A stretch of 30,201 bases of DNA from an uncultured Porphyromonadaceae bacterium (GCA_900548705.1 URLF01000026.1:1-30201); one strand, 5' to 3'. Positions 1 to 7,905 are shown, counted from the first letter of the stretch. Numbers and translations are program-made. Notes: a model not told the origin generated them from the sequence alone.

Positions 1-559
1 CTTCGCAATTGGCCTTGGAGTCATCAAAGAATATGACATCGCCTGCCTGCAATCCGAACCGGCGGAGTGTCTCCTCGAAAATCGCCGTGTCAGGCTTGTA
101 GCTCTTGACATCGAAAGAGGCCACACAACCGTCGAAATAGTAATCGCGGTCATGGCCATCCTTGCGGAACTCCTCGGCGATTTTCGAATCCCACATTATC
201 TTGTTGGTGTTGGAGAGCATATATATATGGTGATCGCGGTGGAGGGCTTCGAGGTGGCGCAGCCGTTCAACCGGGATTCCGACAAGGAAATCATTGAACG
301 CCGCGTCTATCTCGGCGTCAGTCACCCCTTCCCGCAGGTAAGGCTTCAGCTGGGCGTGGAATTCCTCCGGGGAGATTTCACCCTTTTCGAGAGCGAGGAA
401 CGGTCCTTTCTGACCATAGTCCCCAAGGAACTGTTCGGGATGTTCCATGCCGAGGCGCCGCATGGAGGCCACGCAGTTTTCTCGCTGTATATCCATTATT
501 ACCCCTCCGAGATCGAAAAGGAGGGCCGGTTTTTCTGCTGCAGGTGTCATGTCTGTCAT
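1..559 (-). CDS. HAD-superfamily phosphatase (YihX-like), 3' end cut by window
   Basis: Reading the minus strand from the ATG at 557-559 gives an open frame to the window edge (about 186 codons). Visible HAD motifs in order: motif I FDLGGVIMD near residue 16, where the usual second Asp is Gly as in the YihX/epoxide-hydrolase-like subgroup; motif II MLSNTN; motif III Lys in KSYKPDTAIF; motif IV VIFFDDSK near the cut end. An alpha-helical cap lies between motifs I and II. Family members hydrolyse small phosphoesters such as sugar phosphates; the substrate here cannot be read. It is the last visible gene of a minus-strand run and starts 34 nt after the O-methyltransferase stop. A second in-frame ATG at 548-550 is an alternative start. 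Confidence 0.85.
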   Translation of the reverse strand, partial: MTDMTPAAEKPALLFDLGGVIMDIQRENCVASMRRLGMEHPEQFLGDYGQKGPFLALEKGEISPEEFHAQLKPYLREGVTDAEIDAAFNDFLVGIPVERLRHLEALHRDHHIYMLSNTNKIMWDSKIAEEFRKDGHDRDYYFDGCVASFDVKSYKPDTAIFEETLRRFGLQAGDVIFFDDSKANCE

Positions 560-592
560 TATCTGTGATAGATTGGAGTGGAGAGGGGTATG

Positions 593-1222
593 TCAGGGTT
601 TGACCCTGATGAGGGTAAGCCCGTCGCGCAGGGGGAGCATCACGCGGCTCACTCGCGGGTCGGCGGCCACCATGTCGTTGAACCGGCATATCCCGAGGGT
701 CTGCGGGTCGTGGTTGGCTGATTGGTCTGTCACTTTCCCGTCCCAGAGGGTGTTGTCGGCAAGGATGAACCCTCCAGGCCTGACCATCGGGAGAACTGTC
801 TCATAGGTCTCGCAGTAGGTGCGCTTGTTGGCATCCATATAAACCATGTCGTAGAGCTTACCTAATGTGGGCAATACTTGGGCGCAGTCTCCGATATGGA
901 GCGTGACTTTCTTCCCGTATGGTGATTCCGAGAACCGGGCACGGATGAACTCCTCCATCTCGTCGTCGATTTCCACCGTGTCGAGATGGCCATCCTCCGG
1001 TAGCCCTTCGGCGATACATAGGGCCGAGTAACCGGCGTATGTCCCGATTTCCAGGGCGTTCTTCGGGGAAATCATCGCCGTCAGCATCGTCAGGATGCGT
1101 CCTTGGAGATGACCCGAACACATCCGGGGGTAGAGAAGCCTCAGGTTGACATCGCGGTTGAGCTTGGCGAGCAGTTCCGGCTCGGGGTCGGAATGAGACA
1201 GTATGTAGTCTTCGAGGGTCAT
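593..1222 (-). CDS. Class I SAM-dependent O-methyltransferase (COMT/TrmR-like family)
   Basis: 209 aa, the usual length of the bacterial methyltransferase 3 family. The SAM motif I is ALEIGTYAGYSALCIAEGL (about residues 56-74), followed by the acidic end of beta-2 (DTVEID) and the metal/catalytic segment YDMVYMDANKRTY, with DNTLWDGKV downstream. These match Mg-dependent catechol/caffeoyl-CoA-type O-methyltransferases; a related bacterial enzyme, TrmR, methylates 5-hydroxyuridine in tRNA, so a tRNA role is possible but unproven. The start codon overlaps the aroQ stop by 4 nt (ATGA, 1219-1222), implying translational coupling. Confidence 0.85.
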   Translation of the reverse strand: MTLEDYILSHSDPEPELLAKLNRDVNLRLLYPRMCSGHLQGRILTMLTAMISPKNALEIGTYAGYSALCIAEGLPEDGHLDTVEIDDEMEEFIRARFSESPYGKKVTLHIGDCAQVLPTLGKLYDMVYMDANKRTYCETYETVLPMVRPGGFILADNTLWDGKVTDQSANHDPQTLGICRFNDMVAADPRVSRVMLPLRDGLTLIRVKP

Positions 1223-1641
1223 ATCAGCGACTCAATGGCAAGCCGGTAGCCCTCCAGCCCGAAACCGGAGATGATGCCCCGGCACGCGGGAGTCAGGAGC
1301 GACGTGTGGCGTTCCGGCTCTCGCGCGGCGATGTTGGAGATATGCACCTCCACCACCGGCCGCTCTATCGCCCTTATGGCGTCGGCGATGGCCAGGGAGG
1401 TGTGGCTGTATGCCCCGGCGTTGAGGATTATGCCGTTCAGTTCCCGGTCGAACCCAGTTTCGTGGAGCTTGTCGATGATTTCCCCTTCGTGGTTTGACTG
1501 GAAATAGTCCAGTTTTACCGTCGGATAATCCTCGGCCAGCGCCGTGAGGTAGTCATCCATCGACACCTTCCCGTATACTTGCGGTTCACGTATCCCGAGC
1601 AGGTTAAGGTTCGGCCCGTTTATGATAAGAATCTTTGCCAT
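1219..1641 (-). CDS. aroQ: 3-dehydroquinate dehydratase, type II
   Basis: 140 aa, standard for type II dehydroquinase, which performs the third step of the shikimate pathway (3-dehydroquinate to 3-dehydroshikimate) as a cytosolic dodecamer. Family motifs are intact: N-terminal INGPNLNLLGIREPQVYG containing the catalytic Arg and Tyr of the lid, NAGAYSHTSLAIADAI, and EVHISN with the catalytic His. It sits in the minus-strand cluster between the Mrp-like ATPase (32 nt upstream) and the O-methyltransferase (4-nt overlap). Nothing unusual. Confidence 0.96.
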   Translation of the reverse strand: MAKILIINGPNLNLLGIREPQVYGKVSMDDYLTALAEDYPTVKLDYFQSNHEGEIIDKLHETGFDRELNGIILNAGAYSHTSLAIADAIRAIERPVVEVHISNIAAREPERHTSLLTPACRGIISGFGLEGYRLAIESLI

Positions 1642-1673
1642 AGTGATTGGTTGCGGTGTCCCTTCGTCGAGGC

Positions 1674-2780
1674 TTATTTGCGGGTCACATTTACCTTCTC
1701 GGTCGGAGGAAGCTGGCGGTTGCGCTCATCCACGGCATCGACCACCTCATGGGCGAGATGGATGAACTCGTGTCCCATCATGCTGTCTTTTAATGCGATG
1801 GGATTGCCGTTGTCTCCACCCTCGCAGACGGAGGCCACCAGAGGAATCTGGGCGAGCAGCTTGACATGCAGCTCCTCGGCAAGACGGACTCCACCTTCCT
1901 TCCCGAAAAGATAGTAACGCTCTTCGGGGTGAGGCTCCGGGGTGAACCACGCCATATTCTCCACAAGGCCGAGTATGGGGACATTCACCTTGTCCCCAAG
2001 GAACATGTTGATACCCTTGCGGGCGTCGGCGAGGGCAACCTCCTGCGGGGTGGTGACGATGATCACTCCGGTAATGGCAAGGGTCTGCACCAGTGTGAGG
2101 TGTATATCGCTCGTGCCGGGAGGCATGTCGATGACGAAATAGTCAAGCTCTCCCCAGTCGGCATCTGAAATCAGTTGCTTGAGTGCGTTCGAGGCCATCG
2201 AGCCGCGCCATAAGACGGGGGCATCCTTGTCGACCAGGAATCCTATCGACAGGATTTTCACCCCGTATTTTTCCAGCGGTATGATAAGCTCGCGGTCATC
2301 CACCTTGTGGATGTAAAGCTCCGCATCCTCCACCCCGAACATCTTGGGCATAGAAGGCCCGAAAATGTCGGCGTCGAGAAGCCCGACCTTGTATCCCTCG
2401 CGGGCAAGGGCGACAGCCAGGTTGGCGGCCACGGTCGATTTGCCGACACCACCTTTGCCTGATGACACCCCGATGATATTCTTCACCTGGGCCAGAGGCT
2501 TCACCGCCGGCTGGGGGGCTACGGTGCGCGTCTTGACATTGATATTCCCCTTGATGTCCACGTCGGGCGACACATAGGTAAGTATGGCCGCTTCCGCCGC
2601 CCTTACCAGGGATTTGATGAAAGGATCGGTTGGCTTGTCGAATATCAGCGAGAAGCTTACCTTGTTGCCGTCGATGCGGATGTCGTCCTCGACCATTCCG
2701 GCCGACACGATGTCTTTCCCGGATGCGGGATAGCGGACATTGCGCAGCGCGTCGAGTATGAGGTTGGGATATAATGTCAT
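1674..2780 (-). CDS. apbC: Mrp/ApbC-family P-loop ATPase, Fe-S cluster carrier
   Basis: 368 aa. The N-terminal about 80 residues form a MIP18/DUF59 domain. A deviant Walker A (GVSSGKGGVGKSTVAANLA, about residues 104-122), DADIFGPS and VIDMPPGTSD follow, all diagnostic of the Mrp/NBP35 family that carries and transfers Fe-S clusters to apoproteins in the cytosol. The CxxC motif found in many proteobacterial Mrp proteins is absent: the segment after ENMAWF has no cysteine pair. As far as I recall this is common in Bacteroidota members. It is the second gene of the minus-strand cluster, 65 nt after trmB. Confidence 0.93.
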   Translation of the reverse strand: MTLYPNLILDALRNVRYPASGKDIVSAGMVEDDIRIDGNKVSFSLIFDKPTDPFIKSLVRAAEAAILTYVSPDVDIKGNINVKTRTVAPQPAVKPLAQVKNIIGVSSGKGGVGKSTVAANLAVALAREGYKVGLLDADIFGPSMPKMFGVEDAELYIHKVDDRELIIPLEKYGVKILSIGFLVDKDAPVLWRGSMASNALKQLISDADWGELDYFVIDMPPGTSDIHLTLVQTLAITGVIIVTTPQEVALADARKGINMFLGDKVNVPILGLVENMAWFTPEPHPEERYYLFGKEGGVRLAEELHVKLLAQIPLVASVCEGGDNGNPIALKDSMMGHEFIHLAHEVVDAVDERNRQLPPTEKVNVTRK

Positions 2781-2845
2781 AATGGTAGTGAGCTGTTGGG
2801 TGTTACAGTCGTGGAGATGATATAATTGCGTATAATTATAATGTG

Positions 2846-3625
2846 TCAGTCCCGGATAGTGTTCATTGTCTCCAGGGTGCCGCGTGAGAAACTGCGGTAG
2901 GTGTCAAGCGGAATCTCATCCTGAGGTTCCTCAAGAGCGCCTTCCGGCGGCAGCAGAAAAGAGAGATATTTGATGGTTAGCCCGCGAGAGAGCCATTGCT
3001 TCTCGTAATAGGTGCGGATTTCCCTTAGCGAGGAGTCGAGAAATGCGGCGTGTGGGGCGGTCGTGTCATACAGGTCAGGTGAATCGGCCAGGATGGGGAA
3101 CCGGTTAAGACGCGCCATCAGGGAGGTGTAGGTGTAGAGGAATGGGCTGTCGGTCTTGAGGTTTATCCTTCCCGATGGCTTCATGATTTTACGGTAGAGA
3201 TTCATGAAGGTTGTGCCGGTGAGACGTTTCCTCACCTTCTTCATCTGCGGGTCGGGGAAAGTGATCCATATCTCGTCCACCTCCCCGGGAGTGAAGAACC
3301 GGTCGAGCAGTTCGATGCTTGTGCGCAGGAATGCCACATTTTTCAGGCCGTTGTCTCGGGCATCGCATGCGCCGCTGTGCATCCTCGCCCCCTTGATGTC
3401 GATGCCGATGAAATTCTTTTCGGGGTAGCGCCGGGCCAGCCCGACGGTGTATTCCCCTTTGCCGCATCCAAGTTCGAGGATTATAGGGCCGTCATTGCGG
3501 AACACCTCTTCGCGCCATCGTCCCCTCATCGGGAACCCATTTTCGCGGAGCAGGCCGAACGGATACTGGTAGACGCAATCGATGGTCTCCATCTCCTTGA
3601 ATTTCTTGAGTTTATTCTTTCCCAT
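2846..3625 (-). CDS. trmB: tRNA (guanine-N7-)-methyltransferase
   Basis: 259 aa. TrmB methylates G46 in the variable loop of tRNA. Seen in the sequence: SAM-binding motif ILELGCGKGEYTVGLA (about residues 50-65), NFIGIDIKGARM, DEIWITFPDPQMKK (the PDPW-like catalytic segment), and GRINLKTDSPFLYTYT near the middle. The C-terminal extension after about residue 200 is typical of Bacteroidota homologues. It is the first gene of the minus-strand cluster and diverges from the phosphoglycosyl transferase. Confidence 0.95.
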   Translation of the reverse strand: MGKNKLKKFKEMETIDCVYQYPFGLLRENGFPMRGRWREEVFRNDGPIILELGCGKGEYTVGLARRYPEKNFIGIDIKGARMHSGACDARDNGLKNVAFLRTSIELLDRFFTPGEVDEIWITFPDPQMKKVRKRLTGTTFMNLYRKIMKPSGRINLKTDSPFLYTYTSLMARLNRFPILADSPDLYDTTAPHAAFLDSSLREIRTYYEKQWLSRGLTIKYLSFLLPPEGALEEPQDEIPLDTYRSFSRGTLETMNTIRD

Positions 3626-3857
3626 ACGGTTAATGTCGGATGTTGTGACACCGGGCGCGAGTCCCTGAATTAACGTGCGGCAGTAGCCTATTATCTAACG
3701 TGATGCAAAATTAGGCAATTTTTTCGATATTTTTTACTACCTTTGTCGGGCGAATGGATTCAGACCACCTTTCGCCGCTTTTAAACTAATACCGGGCATA
3801 GTTGTTTGCGCCGTGTGATTAAGCCTTTTGATTAGTAATCTCTTTTAAATTTTTCGT
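3626..3857. promoter_or_regulatory. Divergent intergenic region with a -7 element for the polysaccharide genes
   Basis: Between trmB (leftward) and the sugar transferase (rightward). A perfect Bacteroidota -7 element TACCTTTG lies at 3738-3745, without a good TTTG at the -33 distance. Transcription starting near 3752 would leave a leader of about 100 nt before the GTG at 3858. No attenuator can be demonstrated by eye. Confidence 0.45.
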
Positions 3858-4532
3858 GTGGACAGCAATAAATTAACGCCTTTTAACGTTATAGGATTGA
3901 CCTCGGAAGACCATATGGCCGCCCAGGATGATTCCACGCGTGAAGTTGCTATGCAGAAAGCCGTAAAGAGAACTTTCGATTTTGTTTTTGCACTGATTGC
4001 AATAATACTCCTGACTCCGGTCTGGGTGGTGCTGTCGGTGTGGATTTATTTTTCCTCTCCCGGAGGGGTCTTTTTTCGGCAGAAACGTACAGGATTTCAC
4101 GGAGATACATTCGAAATGCTGAAATTCCGGTCGATGTATCGTAATGACAAGGCCGACGAGGAGCAGTCCACCGAGGGGGATCCGCGTGTGACCCCGATAG
4201 GCCGTTTCCTGCGCAAGTCATCCCTTGACGAGCTTCCCCAGCTTTGGAATGTGCTTGTCGGGGATATGTCGATTATCGGTCCGAGACCCCATATGCTGCA
4301 GCATACCGAATATTATTCGGCCCGCATTCCCCAGTATATGCGCCGTCATAATATGCGCCCAGGACTTACCGGCTATGCCCAGGTGAAGGGATTCCGCGGG
4401 CCTACTCCGAGGCTGGAGGATATGGAACGCCGCGTGAAGGCCGACCTCGAATACATCGACAACTATTCTCTCTGGCTTGACCTGAAGATTTTCAGCCTCA
4501 CCATCTGGCGGATGCTGACATTCAAGCTGTGA
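3858..4532 (+). CDS. Monotopic phosphoglycosyl transferase (bacterial sugar transferase)
   Basis: 224 aa from the GTG at 3858; an ATG at 3915 (residue 20) is an alternative start. Family enzymes transfer a sugar-1-phosphate from UDP-sugar to undecaprenyl phosphate at the inner leaflet of the inner membrane, starting capsule, exopolysaccharide or O-antigen units. Seen: an N-terminal re-entrant hydrophobic helix (about residues 38-60), FRQKRTG, MLKFRSM, the catalytic Asp-Glu in SSLDELPQLWNVLVGDMS, IIGPRP, and RPGLTGYAQV. Its length fits the small, catalytic-domain-only members; the substrate is not readable. It is followed 54 nt later by ugd, consistent with a surface-polysaccharide operon. Confidence 0.93.
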   Translation: MDSNKLTPFNVIGLTSEDHMAAQDDSTREVAMQKAVKRTFDFVFALIAIILLTPVWVVLSVWIYFSSPGGVFFRQKRTGFHGDTFEMLKFRSMYRNDKADEEQSTEGDPRVTPIGRFLRKSSLDELPQLWNVLVGDMSIIGPRPHMLQHTEYYSARIPQYMRRHNMRPGLTGYAQVKGFRGPTPRLEDMERRVKADLEYIDNYSLWLDLKIFSLTIWRMLTFKL

Positions 4533-4586
4533 TGCCGGTCTGACTCACGACTATGCCGGGATTATAACCGATTTCAATTTGACAAG

Positions 4587-5900
4587 ATGAATATTGCTAT
4601 TGTAGGCACAGGCTATGTGGGCCTGGTCAGCGGGACATGCTTCGCTGAGATGGGAAACAAAGTGACATGCGTCGATGTGGACAAAAACAAAATCGACAAG
4701 CTCCTGGCCGGCGAGATGCCGATCTATGAGCCGGGGCTTGAGGAACTTGTGAAGCGCAATGTCAGCTATGGCCGTCTCTCCTTCACTACTTCTTTGCCGG
4801 AAGTGATTGACGACGTGGAAGTTGTCTTTTCAGCAGTAGGCACTCCTCCTGACGAGGATGGCTCGGCCGACCTCAAATATGTGTTGCAGGTGGCCCGCGA
4901 ATTTGGCCGCAACATCAAGAAATACACCATACTTGTCACCAAATCCACCGTCCCTGTCGGCACCGCCCGCAAAGTCAAGGAGGCTATCCTTGAGGAACTT
5001 GACCGCCGTGGGGTGGATATCCCCTTCGATGTCGCCTCCAACCCGGAGTTCCTCAAGGAGGGAGCCGCCATCAAAGACTTTATGTCGCCCGACCGTGTGG
5101 TTGTCGGCACCGAGAGCAAGAAGGCCGAGGAGGTAATGGGCCGTCTCTATCACCCCTTCCTCATCCAGAACTTCCGCGTGATATTTATGGATATCCCCTC
5201 CGCCGAGATGACCAAATATGCCGCCAACGCCATGCTGGCCACCCGTATCTCATTCATGAACGACATCGCCAACCTCTGCGAGCTTGTCGGCGCGAATGTC
5301 GACAGTGTACGCGCCGGTATCGGTTCGGATGTCCGTATCGGAAAGAAATTCCTTTATGCCGGGTGTGGTTACGGCGGCAGCTGCTTCCCGAAAGATGTCA
5401 AGGCTCTCGCCCACACCGGCCAGGAGCATGGCTACCATCTGGAGGTGATAGAAGCTGTCGAACGTGTCAACGAGCGTCAGAAACAGATTGTCTTCGACAA
5501 GATTTCAAAACTCGCCGGAGACCTCAAGGGGAAGACTGTCGCTATACTCGGACTTGCCTTCAAGCCTGAAACCGACGATATGCGTGAAGCTCCTGCGCTT
5601 GTTGTTATCGATAAGCTGCTTGAGGCAGGCGCGACAGTTCGGGTGTTCGACCCCATCGCTATGGATGAATGCCGTCGCCGCATCGGTGACAAGGTCACTT
5701 ATTGCCGCGACCTTTATGATGCCGCCGACGGAGCCGACGTGCTGGCCCTGCTTACAGAGTGGCGTCAGTTCCGTATGCCCGCCTGGAACGTCATCAAGAA
5801 AGCAATGCGTGGCAACCTCGTGGTGGATGGCCGCAACATCTACAACCGAGGCGAGCTTGAAGAGCAGGGCTTCATCTACACCCGCATCGGCGAACGCTGA
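4587..5900 (+). CDS. ugd: UDP-glucose 6-dehydrogenase
   Basis: 437 aa, the usual length. The enzyme oxidises UDP-glucose to UDP-glucuronate with two NAD+. Seen: Rossmann motif IAIVGTGYVGLVSG (residues 3-16), the central dimer/catalytic region ending in YGGSCFPKD with the catalytic Cys (about residue 260), and a C-terminal UDP-binding domain with AILGLAFKPETDDMREAP. GDP-mannose 6-dehydrogenase is the main alternative, but the overall sequence reads as UDP-Glc DH. It likely shares a transcript with the upstream phosphoglycosyl transferase and supplies uronic acid for the same polysaccharide. Confidence 0.94.
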   Translation: MNIAIVGTGYVGLVSGTCFAEMGNKVTCVDVDKNKIDKLLAGEMPIYEPGLEELVKRNVSYGRLSFTTSLPEVIDDVEVVFSAVGTPPDEDGSADLKYVLQVAREFGRNIKKYTILVTKSTVPVGTARKVKEAILEELDRRGVDIPFDVASNPEFLKEGAAIKDFMSPDRVVVGTESKKAEEVMGRLYHPFLIQNFRVIFMDIPSAEMTKYAANAMLATRISFMNDIANLCELVGANVDSVRAGIGSDVRIGKKFLYAGCGYGGSCFPKDVKALAHTGQEHGYHLEVIEAVERVNERQKQIVFDKISKLAGDLKGKTVAILGLAFKPETDDMREAPALVVIDKLLEAGATVRVFDPIAMDECRRRIGDKVTYCRDLYDAADGADVLALLTEWRQFRMPAWNVIKKAMRGNLVVDGRNIYNRGELEEQGFIYTRIGER

Positions 5901-5965
5901 TTTCAGGGTGAGACAATTTCATAAACCCGAACAGACGATTCCGGAGGAATCATTTGTTTGAATAG

Positions 5966-6025
5966 CCTGGGGTTGGCGCAAGGGATGGCTTTTAGCCACC
6001 GGAGCGGCAACCCCGGGTTGTTTTT
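5966..6025 (+). terminator. Possible terminator after ugd (branched hairpin)
   Basis: Arms 5966-5975 and 6008-6017 pair over 10 bp with one G-T pair (core GGGGTTG with CAACCCC). The intervening sequence contains a second small stem (TGGC/GCCA), and the outer stem is followed by TTGTTTTT. The form also resembles a short dispersed intergenic repeat; a genome search would tell the two apart. Confidence 0.5.
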
Positions 6026-6087
6026 GGGGAATATGGGAGGAGTGGGAATTTTGGGAGTTTTGGGAGGATTGGGAATTCCGGGAGGGG
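6026..6087 (+). repeat. G-tract array (G-quadruplex-like)
   Basis: Eight runs of three or more G (6026-29, 6035-37, 6044-46, 6053-55, 6062-64, 6071-73, 6080-82, 6084-87), spaced mostly by 5-6 nt, satisfy the usual G3N1-7 pattern. No credible gene covers it: the frames through it are low-complexity. No function can be assigned. Confidence 0.6.
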
Positions 6088-6381
6088 ATGTATGGGGCAC
6101 AAAACGAAGCGTTTGATGTTGAGGTCGGCGGTTTTGGACGGAAACCTTTGGGTTTGCGAGGGTTACGGGGCTGAGAGGCTGAGCGACCAAAAAAACGAAG
6201 CGTTTACATTGCTTTAATTTCGGTTTAATTTCCGGCTCCACAAGTTTACACGAGGGCTATATGGAACGCATGGTCGCCGAAGGGAGGTTTACATCACCGG
6301 TTCCGGCGGTCGGACGTTGGCAGAAAGTCGGCTTTACGCCGATTTTTTCGTGCTGTCTACTAAAATTATTTTGCTAAAAAG
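6088..6381. other. Intergenic stretch with a 14-nt direct repeat
   Basis: No convincing gene in either strand. The 14-mer AAAACGAAGCGTTT occurs at 6101-6114 and again at 6192-6205. The rest shows no promoter or RNA gene that can be supported. Confidence 0.4.
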
Positions 6382-6412
6382 GTTGCAAATAGCGGTTATA
6401 TGTGTATATTTG
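6382..6412 (+). promoter_or_regulatory. Bacteroidota-type promoter of the small gene at 6430
   Basis: GTTG (6382-6385), 19 nt, TATATTTG (6405-6412): a 3/4 match at -33 and a perfect -7. The predicted start of transcription near 6419 lies only about 11 nt before the ATG at 6430. That argues against the upstream in-frame ATG at 6400, which falls inside the promoter. Confidence 0.65.
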
Positions 6413-6429
6413 CAGAAAATTCCAAGATT

Positions 6430-6666
6430 ATGAGACAGACCAAATGCATTATCGTCCATTTGACAGGCAGGCGTAAAACCCTCGCTTTCGGCTCGATTGC
6501 CGCTATTTTCCATCATCTGAGCCCGGAACAGGTGGGTTGTGGGTATGATTACCTGCGCCGCGCTGGGTTAAGTGGAGGCGGCACGGTAGTCACCAAACGT
6601 GCGATAATACAGCAAACTACGCTCCTCACAGCTCCTCGTGGAGCCGGTGAGGGTGCAGATGATTAA
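6430..6666 (+). CDS. Small conserved-looking Bacteroidales protein, unknown function
   Basis: 78 aa from ATG 6430, beginning MRQTKCIIVHLTGRRKT. The body contains FGSIAAIFHHLSPEQVG, a patch YDYLRRAGLSGGG and VTKRAIIQQTTL. From memory this pattern (FGSI.AIF, AGLS..G, TKRAII) recurs in small Bacteroidales hypothetical proteins, but I cannot verify that. No signal peptide, membrane segment or catalytic motif is visible. It has its own promoter 18 nt upstream and a strong terminator about 60 nt downstream, so it is a single-gene transcription unit. It is the last gene that clearly belongs to the host side of the prophage junction. Confidence 0.6.
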   Translation: MRQTKCIIVHLTGRRKTLAFGSIAAIFHHLSPEQVGCGYDYLRRAGLSGGGTVVTKRAIIQQTTLLTAPRGAGEGADD

Positions 6667-6723
6667 TCGATTATATTGACGTTAGAACGGCCTAAGAGAG
6701 CCGCTAAAACGTCTACATTCCGG

Positions 6724-6750
6724 GGGGAGCCAAACGGCTCCCCTATTTTT
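6724..6750 (+). terminator. Rho-independent terminator of the small gene
   Basis: Perfect 8-bp stem GGGGAGCC (6724-6731) / GGCTCCCC (6736-6743), loop AAAC, followed by TATTTTT (6744-6750). Confidence 0.9.
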
Positions 6751-6776
6751 GTGTTCAAACAGTCGATTTGGAGGAG

Positions 6777-6849
6777 TGGGGTTACAGGTGGGGTTACAAA
6801 GTGGGGTTACATTTTCCCAAAACTGGGGTTACACATTTGGGGTAATTGG
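6777..6849 (+). repeat. Repeated TGGGGTTACA boxes near the prophage left end
   Basis: The 10-mer TGGGGTTACA occurs at 6777-6786, 6789-6798, 6802-6811 and 6824-6833. A degenerate copy begins near 6838 and more G runs follow to about 6870. Spacing is 12, 13 and 22 bp, close to one or two helical turns. They could be protein-binding boxes, a G-quadruplex-forming tract or a degenerate simple repeat. Their place, between the host terminator and the phage repressor, makes transposase end-binding sites conceivable but unproven. Confidence 0.55.
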
Positions 6850-7141
6850 GGGGGTGAATAGAGGGGTGGGAAAATACCGTTTTTTCAAAATAGCCCCCTC
6901 ATTTTGGCATTTCACTATTAAGAAAAAACCGACGCTATAACAAAGTCCACATTATTATAATAGGCATTATCAGCAATTTAGCTAATTATACATAGTCTCT
7001 GTGAGGGGGCAACACGCAAAATACGGCATCTCTGGATGCCACCTAAAGTATATGTGGATACCTTTCGTTTGCCATTAGGTGTTGATGCGGTGTATTGGAA
7101 GGGTCGATAAGTATCCTCTAATCAATATTGCTTGAACAATC
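6850..7141. other. Gene-free stretch expected to hold the prophage left end
   Basis: AT-rich, no credible gene. Mu-like genomes place the left end a few hundred bp beyond the repressor stop, which fits this interval. Because the right end is outside the window, the TG...CA termini and the target duplication cannot be identified. A weak inverted pair GGATAC (about 7057) / GTATCC (about 7111) is present. Confidence 0.4.
7025..7040 (-). terminator. Weak terminator hairpin downstream of the repressor
   Basis: GGCATC (7025-7030) and GATGCC (7035-7040) form a 6-bp stem with a 4-nt loop. On the minus strand it is followed by GTATTTTG. It lies about 100 nt past the repressor stop. Confidence 0.4.
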
Positions 7142-7837
7142 TTATTGTACTCTCTGGGAGATAACACGGATTACCTCGAAGATACAACGGATACTTCCGA
7201 GGTATGCTTTCTCGGAGCTGGGATAATCAGGATTGTCAGAAGATAGGAGTATATAGTTACCATCGTCGAGACAATTTTTTTTAACACGCTTTATAACAAA
7301 CCTGTCATCATATACGATAGCTATAACACCGTGACGCAAGTGATGCCAGCGGGATGGTATGACCTCACGGCACAGAACCTTTGCCTTATCTTGAATTTGT
7401 GGTGCCATAGAGTTGCCAGATACACGGAACACGCAACTGAGGTCATCTATAACGTCGGATTGTTCTGGGAGAATATTTATAGTGTCGGGGGTCTCGTTGA
7501 CACCCACACAAAACTCTTTAAAGGTGGCAGAAGGCTCCGGTTCATAGAAGCGCACGGGTACGGTCACCTCACGAGGTGCATGGACTGCCATACCCAATAG
7601 TTCGGCATTAGTCTTTGGAAAATCACACTCATCCTTGAGCATCTTCCCTTCGCCGGTTTGTAACCATATCAGATTAATTTCTGGATATGCCTTAGATATT
7701 TTGTCTAAAGTGGCCCGACGGGTATTCTCCCCCATTTTTGAAACAGCACCGTTACTGAGGCCGACGAAATTTTCGAACCCACTGATAGTTAGGCGTTTTA
7801 TTTTTATAAAATCTAAGACACGGTCTTTTAGAGACAT
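7142..7837 (-). CDS. Phage repressor: HTH plus S24 (LexA/CI-like) peptidase domain
   Basis: 231 aa. Residues about 1-65 form an XRE-like helix-turn-helix (FENFVGLSNGAVSKMGENTR, then INLIWLQTGEGKM, the segment usual at the end of Bacteroidota CI-like HTH domains). The C-terminal half carries the S24 serine-lysine dyad: Ser in VSGNSMAPQI and Lys in DRFVIKRVKK. The expected role is repression of the rightward early operon and release by RecA-stimulated self-cleavage. No classic Ala-Gly or Cys-Gly cleavage site is obvious in the linker, so inducibility is uncertain. It is transcribed away from the early operon across a shared control region holding two operator-like palindromes, as c is in phage Mu. 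Confidence 0.92.
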   Translation of the reverse strand: MSLKDRVLDFIKIKRLTISGFENFVGLSNGAVSKMGENTRRATLDKISKAYPEINLIWLQTGEGKMLKDECDFPKTNAELLGMAVHAPREVTVPVRFYEPEPSATFKEFCVGVNETPDTINILPEQSDVIDDLSCVFRVSGNSMAPQIQDKAKVLCREVIPSRWHHLRHGVIAIVYDDRFVIKRVKKNCLDDGNYILLSSDNPDYPSSEKAYLGSIRCIFEVIRVISQRVQ

Positions 7838-7852
7838 TGCGGTGATTTTTTA

Positions 7853-7899
7853 TCTAAAAAATTTAGACTTTGACTTGGATAAATTAGATATTATATCTA
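7853..7899. promoter_or_regulatory. Two operator-like palindromes between repressor and early operon
   Basis: TCTAAA-AAA-TTTAGA (7853-7867) and TAGATA-TTA-TATCTA (7885-7899) are both perfect 6-bp inverted repeats with a 3-nt centre, 32 bp apart centre to centre (about three helical turns). The second overlaps the -7 element of the early promoter, the position expected for repression by the adjacent HTH/S24 protein. Confidence 0.65.
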
Positions 7900-7905
7900 T
7901 CTTTG
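7874..7905 (+). promoter_or_regulatory. Early (lytic) promoter
   Basis: CTTG (7874-7877), 20 nt, TATCTTTG (7898-7905): a perfect Bacteroidota -7 box and a 3/4 -33 box. The transcript would run into the small genes and the transposase operon. Confidence 0.65.

Noticed and set aside
6676..6940. Short + strand ORFs over the terminator and G-rich repeats
   Set aside because: They read through a strong terminator and simple repeats and have Gly/Trp-rich artificial sequence.
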